Of a stretch of 64,000 bases of DNA, positions 18,154 to 26,051 are shown one piece after another. Every line of letters begins with the position of its first letter. The stretch's first letter is position 1. The DNA is taken from the NCBI RefSeq assembly GCF_001702265.1, contig NZ_MAUE01000012.1, positions 62,001-126,000 of the forward strand. The letters run 5' to 3'. Position numbers and translations under genes: made by a program. Under the pieces are notes generated by a model. That model was not told where the DNA came from and did no database searches. It worked only from the letters and a program-made list of their open reading frames with translations. This stretch comes from Pseudomonas aylmerensis (GTDB lineage Bacteria > Pseudomonadota > Gammaproteobacteria > Pseudomonadales > Pseudomonadaceae).

Positions 18154-19080
18154 CTATTTCTGTTTTTCGAAACGATAAAACAGATTTGGCTCACTGACCA
18201 TGTACAACGTGCCGTCCTCGTCCATGGTCACCCCCTCCGCCCGTGGAATGGTTTTCTTCAGCCCGTTGAAACCGCCGAGCAGGGTCATGAAGCTGACTTG
18301 CTCGCCCTTTTCATCCAGCTCCAGCAACAGGTGGGAGTCGGCCGAGAGCACCAGCAAGTGCCCGGTACGCGGGTCTATAGCCAGGGCCGAGAGGTTGCGC
18401 ATGTCCAACTCCTTACTCGCCAGCTTTTGCTTATCGCCCGTCAGGGTCTGGCTGCCATCGCTTTTCCAGGTGAACAACGCCGGCGGACGCTCTTCGCCCA
18501 GGATCAGCTGCTGGTTGCGCTTGTCCCAGGTGATGCCTTCGAAGGCCTTGTTCTGGTCTTTGGACGGGCCGAGGTCGTACGTCGGGAAATCGGCCTTGTT
18601 CAATTGCTGGGTGGTCGCGTCGACCTTGACGATGGTGAGCGTGTGCTGGCGCTCATCGACGACTGCCAGCAGGCCATTTTCCATCACTGTCACGCCTTCC
18701 GGATTGTCCCAGCCATTGAGCGGCATCTTGCGCAGCACATCGCCCTGCAGGCTCAGCTCGGCAAGAAAGGGGTTCTTGCCCATCACTGAAAACAGGGTTT
18801 TGGTCTGTGGGTTGTAGGAGACGTCCGAAGCTTCGTCCTTCTCCATGCCAGGCAACAACTTGCCATCGATCACCGCATGGTAATCCGGCAGCCACACACT
18901 CTCCTGGCGCTCGGCCGGAGTTTCAAAGCGCTCCAGCACCCACAGCAGGCCGCGATCGTCCCAGTGCATGGCCCAGGAAACGCCGTACACGATCGCCCCC
19001 GCCAGGAAAAGCCAGGAATACCAGCGCAAGGCAAAGCGAGAACGCGGCTTGGAAGTAGCAGAGGGCAGAGGCACGGCCAT
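18154..19080 (-). CDS. SdiA-regulated-domain protein (second of a tandem pair)
   Basis: Protein of 308 residues paralogous to its downstream neighbour. A Lys/Arg-rich N-terminus and one membrane helix (WYSWLFLAGAIVYGVSWAM) are followed by the propeller domain (DASDVSYNPQTKTLFSVMGK-like repeats, DEDGTLYMVSEPNLFYRF). The two proteins share ELSLQG, DERQ, FEG and MVSEPNLFY/LVSEPNLFY. ATG at 19080 is preferred over a GTG 39 bases upstream because GGAAAAG precedes it. The 120-bp gap to the next gene has no clear terminator. Confidence 0.8.
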   Translation of the reverse strand: MAVPLPSATSKPRSRFALRWYSWLFLAGAIVYGVSWAMHWDDRGLLWVLERFETPAERQESVWLPDYHAVIDGKLLPGMEKDEASDVSYNPQTKTLFSVMGKNPFLAELSLQGDVLRKMPLNGWDNPEGVTVMENGLLAVVDERQHTLTIVKVDATTQQLNKADFPTYDLGPSKDQNKAFEGITWDKRNQQLILGEERPPALFTWKSDGSQTLTGDKQKLASKELDMRNLSALAIDPRTGHLLVLSADSHLLLELDEKGEQVSFMTLLGGFNGLKKTIPRAEGVTMDEDGTLYMVSEPNLFYRFEKQK

Positions 19081-19213
19081 TGAACGCTTTTCCGGAAATT
19101 CAGCTTTAGGGATTAGCACAGGATCAACGGGCCCGCGCGCTGGAGGCTGAGGATTATCCGGATGGCGTGTGAAAAAAATGCAAAAACTTGAATTTCAGGC
19201 TCACACAAACACC

Positions 19214-19305
19214 TGTGGGAGCCGGGCTTGCCCACGATGAGAGTGGGTCAATCAACACTCAAGGTGACTGACACACCGCCATCGCGGGCAAGCCCGGCTC
19301 CCACA
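19214..19305. repeat. REPIN-like inverted repeat (head-out pair)
   Basis: TGTGGGAGCCGGGCTTGCCC at the left and a GGGCAAGCCCGGCTCCCACA arm at the right form an exact 20-bp inverted pair over 92 bp. It lies between two minus-strand genes (FAH and the SdiA-regulated pair), in the 240-bp gap that must also hold the promoter for that pair. Confidence 0.87.
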
Positions 19306-19322
19306 TTGTTGACCGCGCCTGG

Positions 19323-19988
19323 TTAGCGAACGCTGCTTTCGAAGCGGTTCACGCCGGTCAGTTCCAGCACCAGCTCATCACCGACATTCAACGGGCCGAC
19401 GCCGGCAGGGGTGCCGGTGAGGATCACGTCGCCGGCCTGCAGCGAGAAGCAGCCGGCCATGTGCTGGATCATCGGGATGATCGGGTTGAGCATCTGCGAG
19501 CTGTTGCCATCCTGGCGCACTTCGCCATTGATGCTCAGGCGGATGCCGATATCGGTGACGTCCGGGAACGTGCTGCCGACCACAAACGGCGCGATCACCG
19601 CCGCGCCATCGAAGGACTTGGCGATTTCCCACGGCAGGCCCTTGGCTTTCAGCTCGGCCTGCTTGTCGCGCAGGGTCAGGTCCAGGGCCGGGGCGAAGCC
19701 GGAAATGGCGTCCAGCACTTCTTCACGGCTGGGCTTGGTCGACAGGGGCTTGCCGATCAGCACCGCGATTTCGGCTTCGTAATGCACCGAACCGCGCTCG
19801 GTCGGAATGCTGAAACCGCCTTCAAGCGGTACCACGCAGCTGCCCGGCTTGATGAACAGCAGCGGCTCGGTCGGCACCGGGTTATCCAGTTCCTTGGCAT
19901 GTTCGGCGTAGTTGCGCCCGATACACACCACTTTACCCACAGGAAAGTGGATGTTGGTGCCGTCGACATACTTGTGCTGGTAGCTCAT
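19323..19988 (-). CDS. Fumarylacetoacetate hydrolase (FAH) family protein
   Basis: Predicted cytosolic hydrolase or decarboxylase of 221 residues with the FAH fold. Family segments are VVCIGRNYAEHAKEL near the N-terminus, the metal-binding Glu residues in YEAEIAVLIG, and GDVILTGTPAGVGPL. This short single-domain form resembles FAHD1/YcgM proteins (acylpyruvate hydrolase or oxaloacetate decarboxylase). It is 21 bases downstream of the flavoprotein at 20010 and likely co-transcribed, which suggests a role in clearing 2-oxo-acid by-products. Confidence 0.88.
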   Translation of the reverse strand: MSYQHKYVDGTNIHFPVGKVVCIGRNYAEHAKELDNPVPTEPLLFIKPGSCVVPLEGGFSIPTERGSVHYEAEIAVLIGKPLSTKPSREEVLDAISGFAPALDLTLRDKQAELKAKGLPWEIAKSFDGAAVIAPFVVGSTFPDVTDIGIRLSINGEVRQDGNSSQMLNPIIPMIQHMAGCFSLQAGDVILTGTPAGVGPLNVGDELVLELTGVNRFESSVR

Positions 19989-20009
19989 GGAACGACTCCT
20001 TCAGGGCGA

Positions 20010-21404
20010 TTAAACAGCGAAGATCTTGCCGGGGTTCATGATCCCGTTCGGGTCGAACACCGCCTTGACGGCCTTCATGTATTCGATTTCAACCGGCGAA
20101 CGGCTGTAGGTCAGGTAGTCGCGCTTGGTCATGCCCACGCCATGTTCGGCGGAGATCGAGCCGTTGTACTTCTCGACGGTCTCGAACACCCACTTGTTGA
20201 CGGTGGCGCACTTGGCGAAGAACTCATCCTTGCTGAGGTTTTCCGGCTTGAGGATGTTCAAGTGCAGGTTGCCGTCGCCGATGTGACCGAACCAGACGAT
20301 TTCGAAGTCCGGGTAGTGTTCACCGACGATCGCATCAATTTCCTTCAAGAACGCCGGCACCTTGGAGACAGTCACCGAGATATCGTTCTTGTATGGGGTC
20401 CAGTGCGAAATCGTCTCGGAGATGTACTCGCGCAGCTTCCACAGGTTATGGAGCTGGGTTTCGCTCTGGCTCATCACGCCGTCCAGCACCCAGCCCTGCT
20501 CGACGCAATGCTCGAAGGTTTCCAGCGCATGGTTGGCGACTTCTTCGGTGGTGGCTTCAAATTCCAGCAACGCGTAGAACGGGCACTCGGTGTCGAACGG
20601 CGCCGGCACGTCGCCACGGCCCATGACCTTGGCCAGGGCCTTGTCGGAGAAGAATTCGAAGGCCGTCAGGTCCAGCTTGCTCTGGAACGCATGCAGTACC
20701 GGCATGATCGAGTCGAAATCGGTAGTCCCGAGCACCATGGCGGTGAGGTTTTTCGGCGCCCGGTCCAGGCGCATGGTGGCTTCGACCACAAAGCCCAGGG
20801 TGCCTTCGGCGCCGATGAACAGCTGGCGCATGTCGTAGCCGGTGGCGTTCTTGATCAGGTCGCGGTTCAGCTCCAGTACGTCGCCCTTGCCGGTGACGAC
20901 TTTCATGCCGGCCACCCAGTTACGGGTCATGCCGTAGCGAATGACCTTGATCCCGCCGGCATTGGTGCCGATATTGCCGCCAATCTGGCTGGAACCGGAC
21001 GACGCGAAGTCCACCGGGTAATACAGGCCTTTCTCTTCGGCAGCGTTCTGCAATTGCTTGGTGACCACGCCCGGCTGGCACACGGCGGTGCGGTCGGTGA
21101 GGTTGAGGTCGAGGATCTGGTTCATGTAGTCGAACGACACCACCACCTCGCCATTCGCCGCCACGGCAGCGGCCGACAGCCCGGTACGACCACCGGACGG
21201 CACCAGCGCGACCTTGTGTGCATTGGCCCAACGAACGATAGCCTGCACCTGCTCGATGGTCTTGGGGAACACGATGGCGGTCGGCGCAGGGGCGAAGTGC
21301 TTGGTCCAATCCTTGCCGTAAGCCTCCAGGGAGTCGGCATCGGTCAGCACTTTGCCGGGCTCAACCAGGGTCTTTAGCTCATCAATCAGGGCAGGATGGG
21401 TCAT
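20010..21404 (-). CDS. FAD-linked oxidoreductase, D-2-hydroxyglutarate dehydrogenase type
   Basis: Flavoprotein of 464 residues. An FAD_binding_4 (PCMH) domain occupies about residues 35-215 (VPSGGRTGLSAAAV, SSQIGGNIGTNAGGIKVIRYG), followed by an FAD-oxidase_C domain ending HGVGMTKRDYL and DPNGIMNPGKIF. In pseudomonads a gene of this type beside serA is a D-2-hydroxyglutarate dehydrogenase. It re-oxidises the D-2-hydroxyglutarate that SerA makes while reducing 2-oxoglutarate, pulling serine synthesis forward. ATG at 21404 has GAGAG upstream and gives the usual family start. A D-lactate or glycolate dehydrogenase activity is the alternative. Confidence 0.85.
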   Translation of the reverse strand: MTHPALIDELKTLVEPGKVLTDADSLEAYGKDWTKHFAPAPTAIVFPKTIEQVQAIVRWANAHKVALVPSGGRTGLSAAAVAANGEVVVSFDYMNQILDLNLTDRTAVCQPGVVTKQLQNAAEEKGLYYPVDFASSGSSQIGGNIGTNAGGIKVIRYGMTRNWVAGMKVVTGKGDVLELNRDLIKNATGYDMRQLFIGAEGTLGFVVEATMRLDRAPKNLTAMVLGTTDFDSIMPVLHAFQSKLDLTAFEFFSDKALAKVMGRGDVPAPFDTECPFYALLEFEATTEEVANHALETFEHCVEQGWVLDGVMSQSETQLHNLWKLREYISETISHWTPYKNDISVTVSKVPAFLKEIDAIVGEHYPDFEIVWFGHIGDGNLHLNILKPENLSKDEFFAKCATVNKWVFETVEKYNGSISAEHGVGMTKRDYLTYSRSPVEIEYMKAVKAVFDPNGIMNPGKIFAV

Positions 21405-21480
21405 CGACAGAACTCTCGAACAATTCATGGTCATCCTGAGAACGCTTCACGTCGCAGGAATGAGTGTTTAGCGGGGCGCG

Positions 21481-21492
21481 TATGCTAGCATA
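21481..21492. promoter_or_regulatory. Palindromic TATGCTAGCATA between the dehydrogenase gene and serA
   Basis: A perfect 12-bp palindrome that offers a TATGCT hexamer (4 of 6 to the -10 consensus) on both strands in the 205-bp divergent region. The -35 matches are poor on both strands, so this may be a pair of back-to-back -10 elements or a regulator site. Confidence 0.35.
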
Positions 21493-21609
21493 CCGCCCCC
21501 GCAGGACAGAGCCCAAGGGCGTTTCTGCGGTGACGGCTTTCCTGCCGTCCGGGTCAGCTTAAGCGATCCGATTCCCTGCCATTTTTCTCCGGGATACAGG
21601 TTTACGCAG

Positions 21610-22839
21610 ATGAGCAAGACTTCTCTCGATAAGAGCAAGATCAAGTTCCTTCTTCTGGAAGGCGTCCACCCATCGGCCGTCGACGTTCTGAAGGCCGCCG
21701 GGTACTCCAGCATTGAGTACATCACCAGTTCTCTGCCGGAAGCCCAGCTCAAGGAAAAGATCGCCGACGCGCACTTTATCGGCATTCGCTCCCGCACTCA
21801 GCTGACCGAAGAGATCTTCGACCACGCCAAGAAACTCGTGGCGGTCGGCTGTTTCTGCATCGGCACCAACCAGGTCGACCTCAATGCAGCGCGCGAGCGC
21901 GGCATCGCGGTGTTCAACGCCCCGTACTCCAACACCCGTTCCGTCGCGGAACTGGTGCTGGCCGAGGCGATCCTGCTGTTGCGCGGTATCCCTGAGAAGA
22001 ACGCTTCCTGCCACCGTGGCGGCTGGATCAAGAGCGCAGCCAACTCCTTCGAAATCCGGGGCAAGAAGCTGGGTATCGTTGGTTACGGCTCGATCGGCAC
22101 CCAACTGTCGGTCCTGGCTGAAGGCCTGGGCATGCAGGTGTTCTTCTACGACACCCTGACCAAGCTGCCGCTGGGCAACGCCACCCAAGTGGCGAGCCTG
22201 ACCGAACTGCTGGGCATGTCCGATATCGTCACCCTGCACGTGCCGGAAACAGCTGAGACCCAGTGGATGATCGGCGAGAAGGAAATCCGCGCCATCAAGA
22301 AAGGCGGCATCCTGATCAACGCTGCACGCGGCACCGTGGTCGAGCTGGACGCCCTGGCCGACGCGATCAAGGACAAGCACCTGATCGGCGCCGCCATCGA
22401 CGTGTTCCCGGTGGAGCCACGCTCCAACGACGACATCTTCGAAAGCCCGCTGCGTGGCCTGGATAACGTGATCCTGACCCCGCACATCGGCGGTTCCACC
22501 GCTGAAGCCCAAGCCAACATCGGCCTGGAAGTGTCGGAGAAGCTGGTCAAGTACAGCGACAACGGTACGTCGGTGTCCTCCGTCAACTTCCCGGAAGTGG
22601 CGCTGCCGGCTCACCCTGGCAAGCACCGTCTGCTGCACATCCACCAGAACATCCCTGGCGTGATGATGGAGATCAACAAGGTGTTCGCGGAAAACGGCAT
22701 CAACATCTCCGGTCAGTTCCTGCAGACCAACGAGAAGGTTGGCTACGTGGTGATCGACGTCGACGCCGAGTACTCGGACCTGGCACAAGAGAAGCTGCAG
22801 CACATCAACGGCACGATTCGTAGCCGCGTGTTGTTCTAA
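21610..22839 (+). CDS. serA: D-3-phosphoglycerate dehydrogenase
   Basis: First enzyme of serine synthesis: oxidises 3-phosphoglycerate with NAD, and family members also reduce 2-oxoglutarate to D-2-hydroxyglutarate. It has 409 residues, the short E. coli-type architecture. The Rossmann motif is GIVGYGSIGTQLSVLAEGLG, the catalytic Arg/Glu/His segments include NAARGTVVE and LTPHIGGSTAEAQ, and a C-terminal ACT domain (about 335-409) gives serine feedback. A strong terminator follows. The divergent partner is a D-2-hydroxyglutarate-dehydrogenase-type enzyme. Confidence 0.97.
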   Translation: MSKTSLDKSKIKFLLLEGVHPSAVDVLKAAGYSSIEYITSSLPEAQLKEKIADAHFIGIRSRTQLTEEIFDHAKKLVAVGCFCIGTNQVDLNAARERGIAVFNAPYSNTRSVAELVLAEAILLLRGIPEKNASCHRGGWIKSAANSFEIRGKKLGIVGYGSIGTQLSVLAEGLGMQVFFYDTLTKLPLGNATQVASLTELLGMSDIVTLHVPETAETQWMIGEKEIRAIKKGGILINAARGTVVELDALADAIKDKHLIGAAIDVFPVEPRSNDDIFESPLRGLDNVILTPHIGGSTAEAQANIGLEVSEKLVKYSDNGTSVSSVNFPEVALPAHPGKHRLLHIHQNIPGVMMEINKVFAENGINISGQFLQTNEKVGYVVIDVDAEYSDLAQEKLQHINGTIRSRVLF

Positions 22840-22856
22840 CGCTGCAAACGCTGCAC

Positions 22857-22894
22857 AAAAAAATGGGAGACCCGCAGGGGTCTCCCATTTTTTT
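22857..22894. terminator. Bidirectional intrinsic terminator (serA / DUF4399)
   Basis: Seven A, TGGGAGACCC, loop GCAG, GGGTCTCCCA, seven T: a perfect 17-bp stem whose A and T flanks serve as U-tracts on either strand. It lies between the serA stop and the convergent DUF4399 stop. Confidence 0.95.
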
Positions 22895-22907
22895 GTCTGA
22901 ACAAATC

Positions 22908-23348
22908 TTACTTGACGTTAACCGTGATCACTTTCGACGCTACAGTCGGGTTGAACTGCATGTGCAGTTTGTCGCCAGCTACGAGTTGCAGCGTGTGCTT
23001 GCCTGGGGTGAGGGTCAGTTCGGTTTCGGTCTGGGCCTTGCCGTAGTGAATCACGGTGTCGGTGGCGGGGATCGGCACGCTGGCGTCAGGCAGTTCTTTC
23101 TGGTCGACCAGCAGATGGTGGTGGCCGGTACCTGGATCCTGGCTGGTAGCCGGAGCCAGTTTCAGACCTTCCATGCCGAATTTTACGGTGAAGGTTTTAT
23201 CCACGGTGGCGCCGTCTTTTGGCGACACGATAAATACCTTGGCGCCTTCAGGTGGCGCGCTGCGCGGGATACCGTCGGCGGCAGTGGCCAACATCGAAGC
23301 ACCCAGCAGCAGGCTGGCCAGGGTGGCACGGGACAATAAGGCTTTCAT
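22908..23348 (-). CDS. DUF4399-domain exported protein
   Basis: Small periplasmic protein of 146 residues. A signal peptide (MKALLSRATLASLLLGASMLATAA) is followed by a compact beta-rich domain with VFIVSPKDGATV, GHHHLLVD and LTPGKHTLQLVAGD. The HHH motif and the length fit DUF4399. Function unknown; metal binding by the His cluster is possible. The start at 23348 gives the signal peptide, and the frame upstream is not conserved-looking. Convergent with serA across a strong terminator. Confidence 0.82.
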   Translation of the reverse strand: MKALLSRATLASLLLGASMLATAADGIPRSAPPEGAKVFIVSPKDGATVDKTFTVKFGMEGLKLAPATSQDPGTGHHHLLVDQKELPDASVPIPATDTVIHYGKAQTETELTLTPGKHTLQLVAGDKLHMQFNPTVASKVITVNVK

Positions 23349-23482
23349 TCGCTTCTCCAGTTTTTCCAGGAAATCTGTTCGGTTATGACAACTTAGCGAC
23401 AAATTGCTGTCCAAGGCACTCAACACCATAGCAAAGCGATGCTGAACGGCGCCTCGCACATTCGAAATCTCTAGGAGTGACC

Positions 23483-23959
23483 ATGCGCTTTTCGCCTGGC
23501 CTGTTACTTTTGCTTCCCCTCATGAGCCCTTTGGCTCACGCCGAACTGGTTGATGATGTGTTTGATCGCGGCGAACTGCGCATCGCGCTAGAAGCCAACA
23601 CCCCGCCGTTCAACTTCAAGGAAGGCGACAAACTCACCGGCTTCGAAGTGGAACTTGGCGAGCAATTGGCCAAGGAAATGGATGTACGCCCCTCGTTCAT
23701 CACCACCGATGACACCGACCTGCTGCCAGGCGTGGCAACCGGCAAGTACGACGTGGCCATCAACCATATCGCTATGACTGCCGAGCTGCAGGATCGTTTC
23801 GATTTCAGCGAGGCTTACCTCGAAAAGCCGCAACTGGCGATTCCCTTCCAGAAGGGCAACCCGGCGTTCAAGGCGAGCCTGGACAAGGCGTTGCAGCGCG
23901 TGAAGGCCGATGGCCGATTGAATGCGCTGACCCAGAAGTGGCTGGAACCCCAATTGTAG
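23483..23959 (+). CDS. Small periplasmic solute-binding protein lacking lobe II
   Basis: Exported protein of 158 residues, with signal peptide to about residue 20 (LAHA-ELVDD). It begins like a family 3 amino-acid-binding protein (RGELRIALEANTPPFNFKEG, GFEVELGEQLAKEM, DLLPGVATGKYDVAIN) and ends like one (ALQRVKADGRLNALTQKWL). The central segment of about 75-90 residues that forms lobe II is missing, against about 230-270 residues in normal members. AGGAG before ATG 23483 is a good ribosome site. No permease or ATPase gene is adjacent, so transport may not be its job; ligand sensing or sequestration is possible. Confidence 0.75.
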   Translation: MRFSPGLLLLLPLMSPLAHAELVDDVFDRGELRIALEANTPPFNFKEGDKLTGFEVELGEQLAKEMDVRPSFITTDDTDLLPGVATGKYDVAINHIAMTAELQDRFDFSEAYLEKPQLAIPFQKGNPAFKASLDKALQRVKADGRLNALTQKWLEPQL

Positions 23960-24036
23960 GAGCCGGCTTGCTGGCGATAGCAGTCACCTCATTCTGCAGC
24001 TGATTCACCGCGGTCGCCGGCAGCCGGGTCCTACAG
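23955..24036. repeat. REP-type inverted repeat (head-out pair) overlapping a stop codon
   Basis: TGTAGGAGCCGGCTTGCTGG at the left and a degenerate GGCAGCCGGGTCCTACA arm at the right. The left arm overlaps the stop codon of the small binding protein, and the right arm contains the DUF523 stop, so the repeat occupies exactly the junction of these convergent genes. Confidence 0.75.
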
Positions 24037-24513
24037 GTGATTCAGCGCCTGGGCCGCTTCGGGTAGTTCCAGCTCACTGAACACCTGCACCCCATGCTGC
24101 CTGAGCAGCGCCGCGGTCACGCCTTCGCCGCTGACTTTCACGCCGGTAAAGCTGCCGTCGTAGGTCAGCAGGTTGCCGCAGGATGGGCTATTGGCCTTGA
24201 GGATGGCGATGCGGATGTTGTGGCGCTGCACCAGCGCCAGGGCCTGGCGGGCGCCGTCGAGGAAGGCAGCGCTGAAGTCCTCGCCCTCGGCCGTCAGCAC
24301 TTGGGCGCGCCCTTCCCACACATCGACGCCCTGCCCACCCGCAATCTCGGCCGCCGGGCGCGGCGTGGGCAGGCCACCCGAGACCTCGGGGCAGATCGCA
24401 ACCACACGGCCTTCGGCCTGCCATGCCGCCAGTTGGTCGAACGGCCCGCTGGCCCCACCGTCATAGCGCACCTTGTGGCCAAGCAGGCAGCGACTGATCA
24501 GAATCTTGTGCAT
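24031..24513 (-). CDS. DUF523-family protein
   Basis: Protein of 160 residues. The start MHKILISRCLLGHKVRYDG, the motif CPEVSGGLPTPRPAAEI and the later SPSCG are all characteristic of DUF523, a Cys-containing family of unknown biochemical role that is often fused to DUF1722. Three conserved Cys suggest a metal site or redox chemistry. ATG 24513 lies two bases after the stop of the oxygenase gene on the same strand, so the two are probably translated from one message. Confidence 0.87.
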   Translation of the reverse strand: MHKILISRCLLGHKVRYDGGASGPFDQLAAWQAEGRVVAICPEVSGGLPTPRPAAEIAGGQGVDVWEGRAQVLTAEGEDFSAAFLDGARQALALVQRHNIRIAILKANSPSCGNLLTYDGSFTGVKVSGEGVTAALLRQHGVQVFSELELPEAAQALNHL

Positions 24514-24515
24514 GA

Positions 24516-25139
24516 TTAAAACGGCTCGTTGCCCCGCCGGCGAAACCAGCCGGTGAGGGACAGGCGTTCGCGCGTGGCGGGCATGACTTCGTGGGGCACC
24601 TCGCCCGACAGGAACACCACCAGGCAACCGCCGGTGGGCACCACATCGTATTCGACGCCGTCCTTGAGGTACATGCGTAACTGGCCACCGTGCTCGGGCA
24701 GCCAGGCGTCGTTCAGGTAGATCACCGCCGAGACCATGCGTCGGTCATCGTCACGGAAACGGTCGAGGTGCTTGAGGTAAAACGCCCCCGGCGGGTACAT
24801 CGCGAAGTGGCTTTCGAAATCTTCCAGGCCCAGGAACAGGCTGCGGTTCATCGCCAGGCGCAGGCTGTCCATCAACCCCATATAACGGTCGCAGACCGCC
24901 GCATCCCCCTCCTCCAACCACTGGATATGATCACCGCGAATGCCCTCGCGAATCTCCTGGGCCGGCCCGCGGCCGACTGCCGCCGGGGCCAATTCACCTT
25001 CGGCCGCACGTTTACGGCACTCAGCCGCCAGTTCCAGGGTCAGAGCCTGGGGCAGGAAGCCGTTCTGCTGCGACCAGCCTTTTTCGGCCAGGTCATCAAC
25101 GATGCGTTGCAGCAGGGGGTGATCGAGGGGTATTTGCAT
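24516..25139 (-). CDS. 2-oxoglutarate/Fe(II)-dependent oxygenase
   Basis: Predicted oxygenase of about 207 residues with the prolyl-4-hydroxylase-like double-stranded beta-helix. The iron ligands appear as HLD (LKHLDRFRDDD) and a distal His in VPHEVMPATRERLSLTGWFRR, where the Arg would bind 2-oxoglutarate. The substrate is unknown; relatives hydroxylate protein or small-molecule targets. Starts at 25148 (MRAMQIP) and 25139 (MQIP) are both possible, and neither has a clear ribosome site. Co-directional with DUF523. Confidence 0.83.
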   Translation of the reverse strand: MQIPLDHPLLQRIVDDLAEKGWSQQNGFLPQALTLELAAECRKRAAEGELAPAAVGRGPAQEIREGIRGDHIQWLEEGDAAVCDRYMGLMDSLRLAMNRSLFLGLEDFESHFAMYPPGAFYLKHLDRFRDDDRRMVSAVIYLNDAWLPEHGGQLRMYLKDGVEYDVVPTGGCLVVFLSGEVPHEVMPATRERLSLTGWFRRRGNEPF

Positions 25140-25279
25140 GGCGCGCATAGTATCCATACGCCTGGGAATCCGACAGAGCCGCCGAGCGTCTGAACACACT
25201 TTAGTCAGGTGACCGATAGGATTTCTCGACAAATCCTACGCCCGACACGGACAATAGTGGCCGACTGACAGGAGTCCAT

Positions 25280-26032
25280 ATGCGTCGTTTGTTTTTTTCC
25301 TTGCTGATGTTCTGCGTTTTGCCCGCTTGGGCAGACGGCCATGACCAGTTGTACAAGGTCGCCGGCTGGGCCGAACAACGTGCGCATTTCAATGACGCCC
25401 TCAGTGCCGCCCAGCAACGCTACCGCAATAGCCTGCCGCCGGCGGTGTACCAGGCGCTGGTCGACAACAGCAATAAACGCTTTGCCGCCCAGGCCATGGA
25501 CCAGCGTGCCGAGGCGCAATTGCGCAAGAACCTCGCCGACCCTGCGCCTGCCCTGGCGTTTTTCCAATCGCCGCTGGGCCGCAAGATCGTCGCCGCCGAG
25601 TTGCTCGCGACCCGCCGCGACCAGTTGGCCAAAAACGCCCAGGGCCTGCCGCACATCGAAGCCGACGCCACTCGCAGCCTGATCATCGGCCACCTGGCGC
25701 AAGCCCTGCCGGCACGCGAGGCCGGTGCGGAAGTCAGCCTGGCCATCGCCGGCGTCGCCGCCGACAGCCTGAGCCAGATGATCCCCGGCCTGCTGGGCGG
25801 TGGTCAGGCCCAGGGCATGTTGAACGGCCAGCGCGAGCGGCTGATGCAACAGATCGGCAATGACTTGAACAATACGTTGCTGTACGTCTACCGGGACTTG
25901 TCCGACCCTGAGCTGGAAGAATTCGCCACCTTTGCTGAATCGCCGCAGGGCAAGGCGTATTACCAGGCCGCCCTGGCAGCCATTCGCGCAGGCCTGGCGG
26001 TGGGCCAAAGCACTTCCAGCCTGGCCCCCTGA
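25280..26032 (+). CDS. DUF2059-domain exported protein
   Basis: Periplasmic protein of 250 residues with a signal peptide (MRRLFFSLLMFCVLPAWA). The rest is mostly alpha-helical, with two related segments around FFQSPLGRKIVAAELLA and FAESPQGKAYYQAALAA, each like the DUF2059 core (F-x-SP-x-GK). It therefore looks like two diverged copies of one module. Function unknown. It is divergent from the oxygenase gene. Confidence 0.75.
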   Translation: MRRLFFSLLMFCVLPAWADGHDQLYKVAGWAEQRAHFNDALSAAQQRYRNSLPPAVYQALVDNSNKRFAAQAMDQRAEAQLRKNLADPAPALAFFQSPLGRKIVAAELLATRRDQLAKNAQGLPHIEADATRSLIIGHLAQALPAREAGAEVSLAIAGVAADSLSQMIPGLLGGGQAQGMLNGQRERLMQQIGNDLNNTLLYVYRDLSDPELEEFATFAESPQGKAYYQAALAAIRAGLAVGQSTSSLAP

Positions 26033-26051
26033 TCCTCTGTAGGAGCCGGCT

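Noticed and set aside
19461..21377. Plus-strand open frame of 638 codons
   Set aside because: Antisense to the FAH and flavoenzyme genes, no ribosome site and no recognisable motifs.
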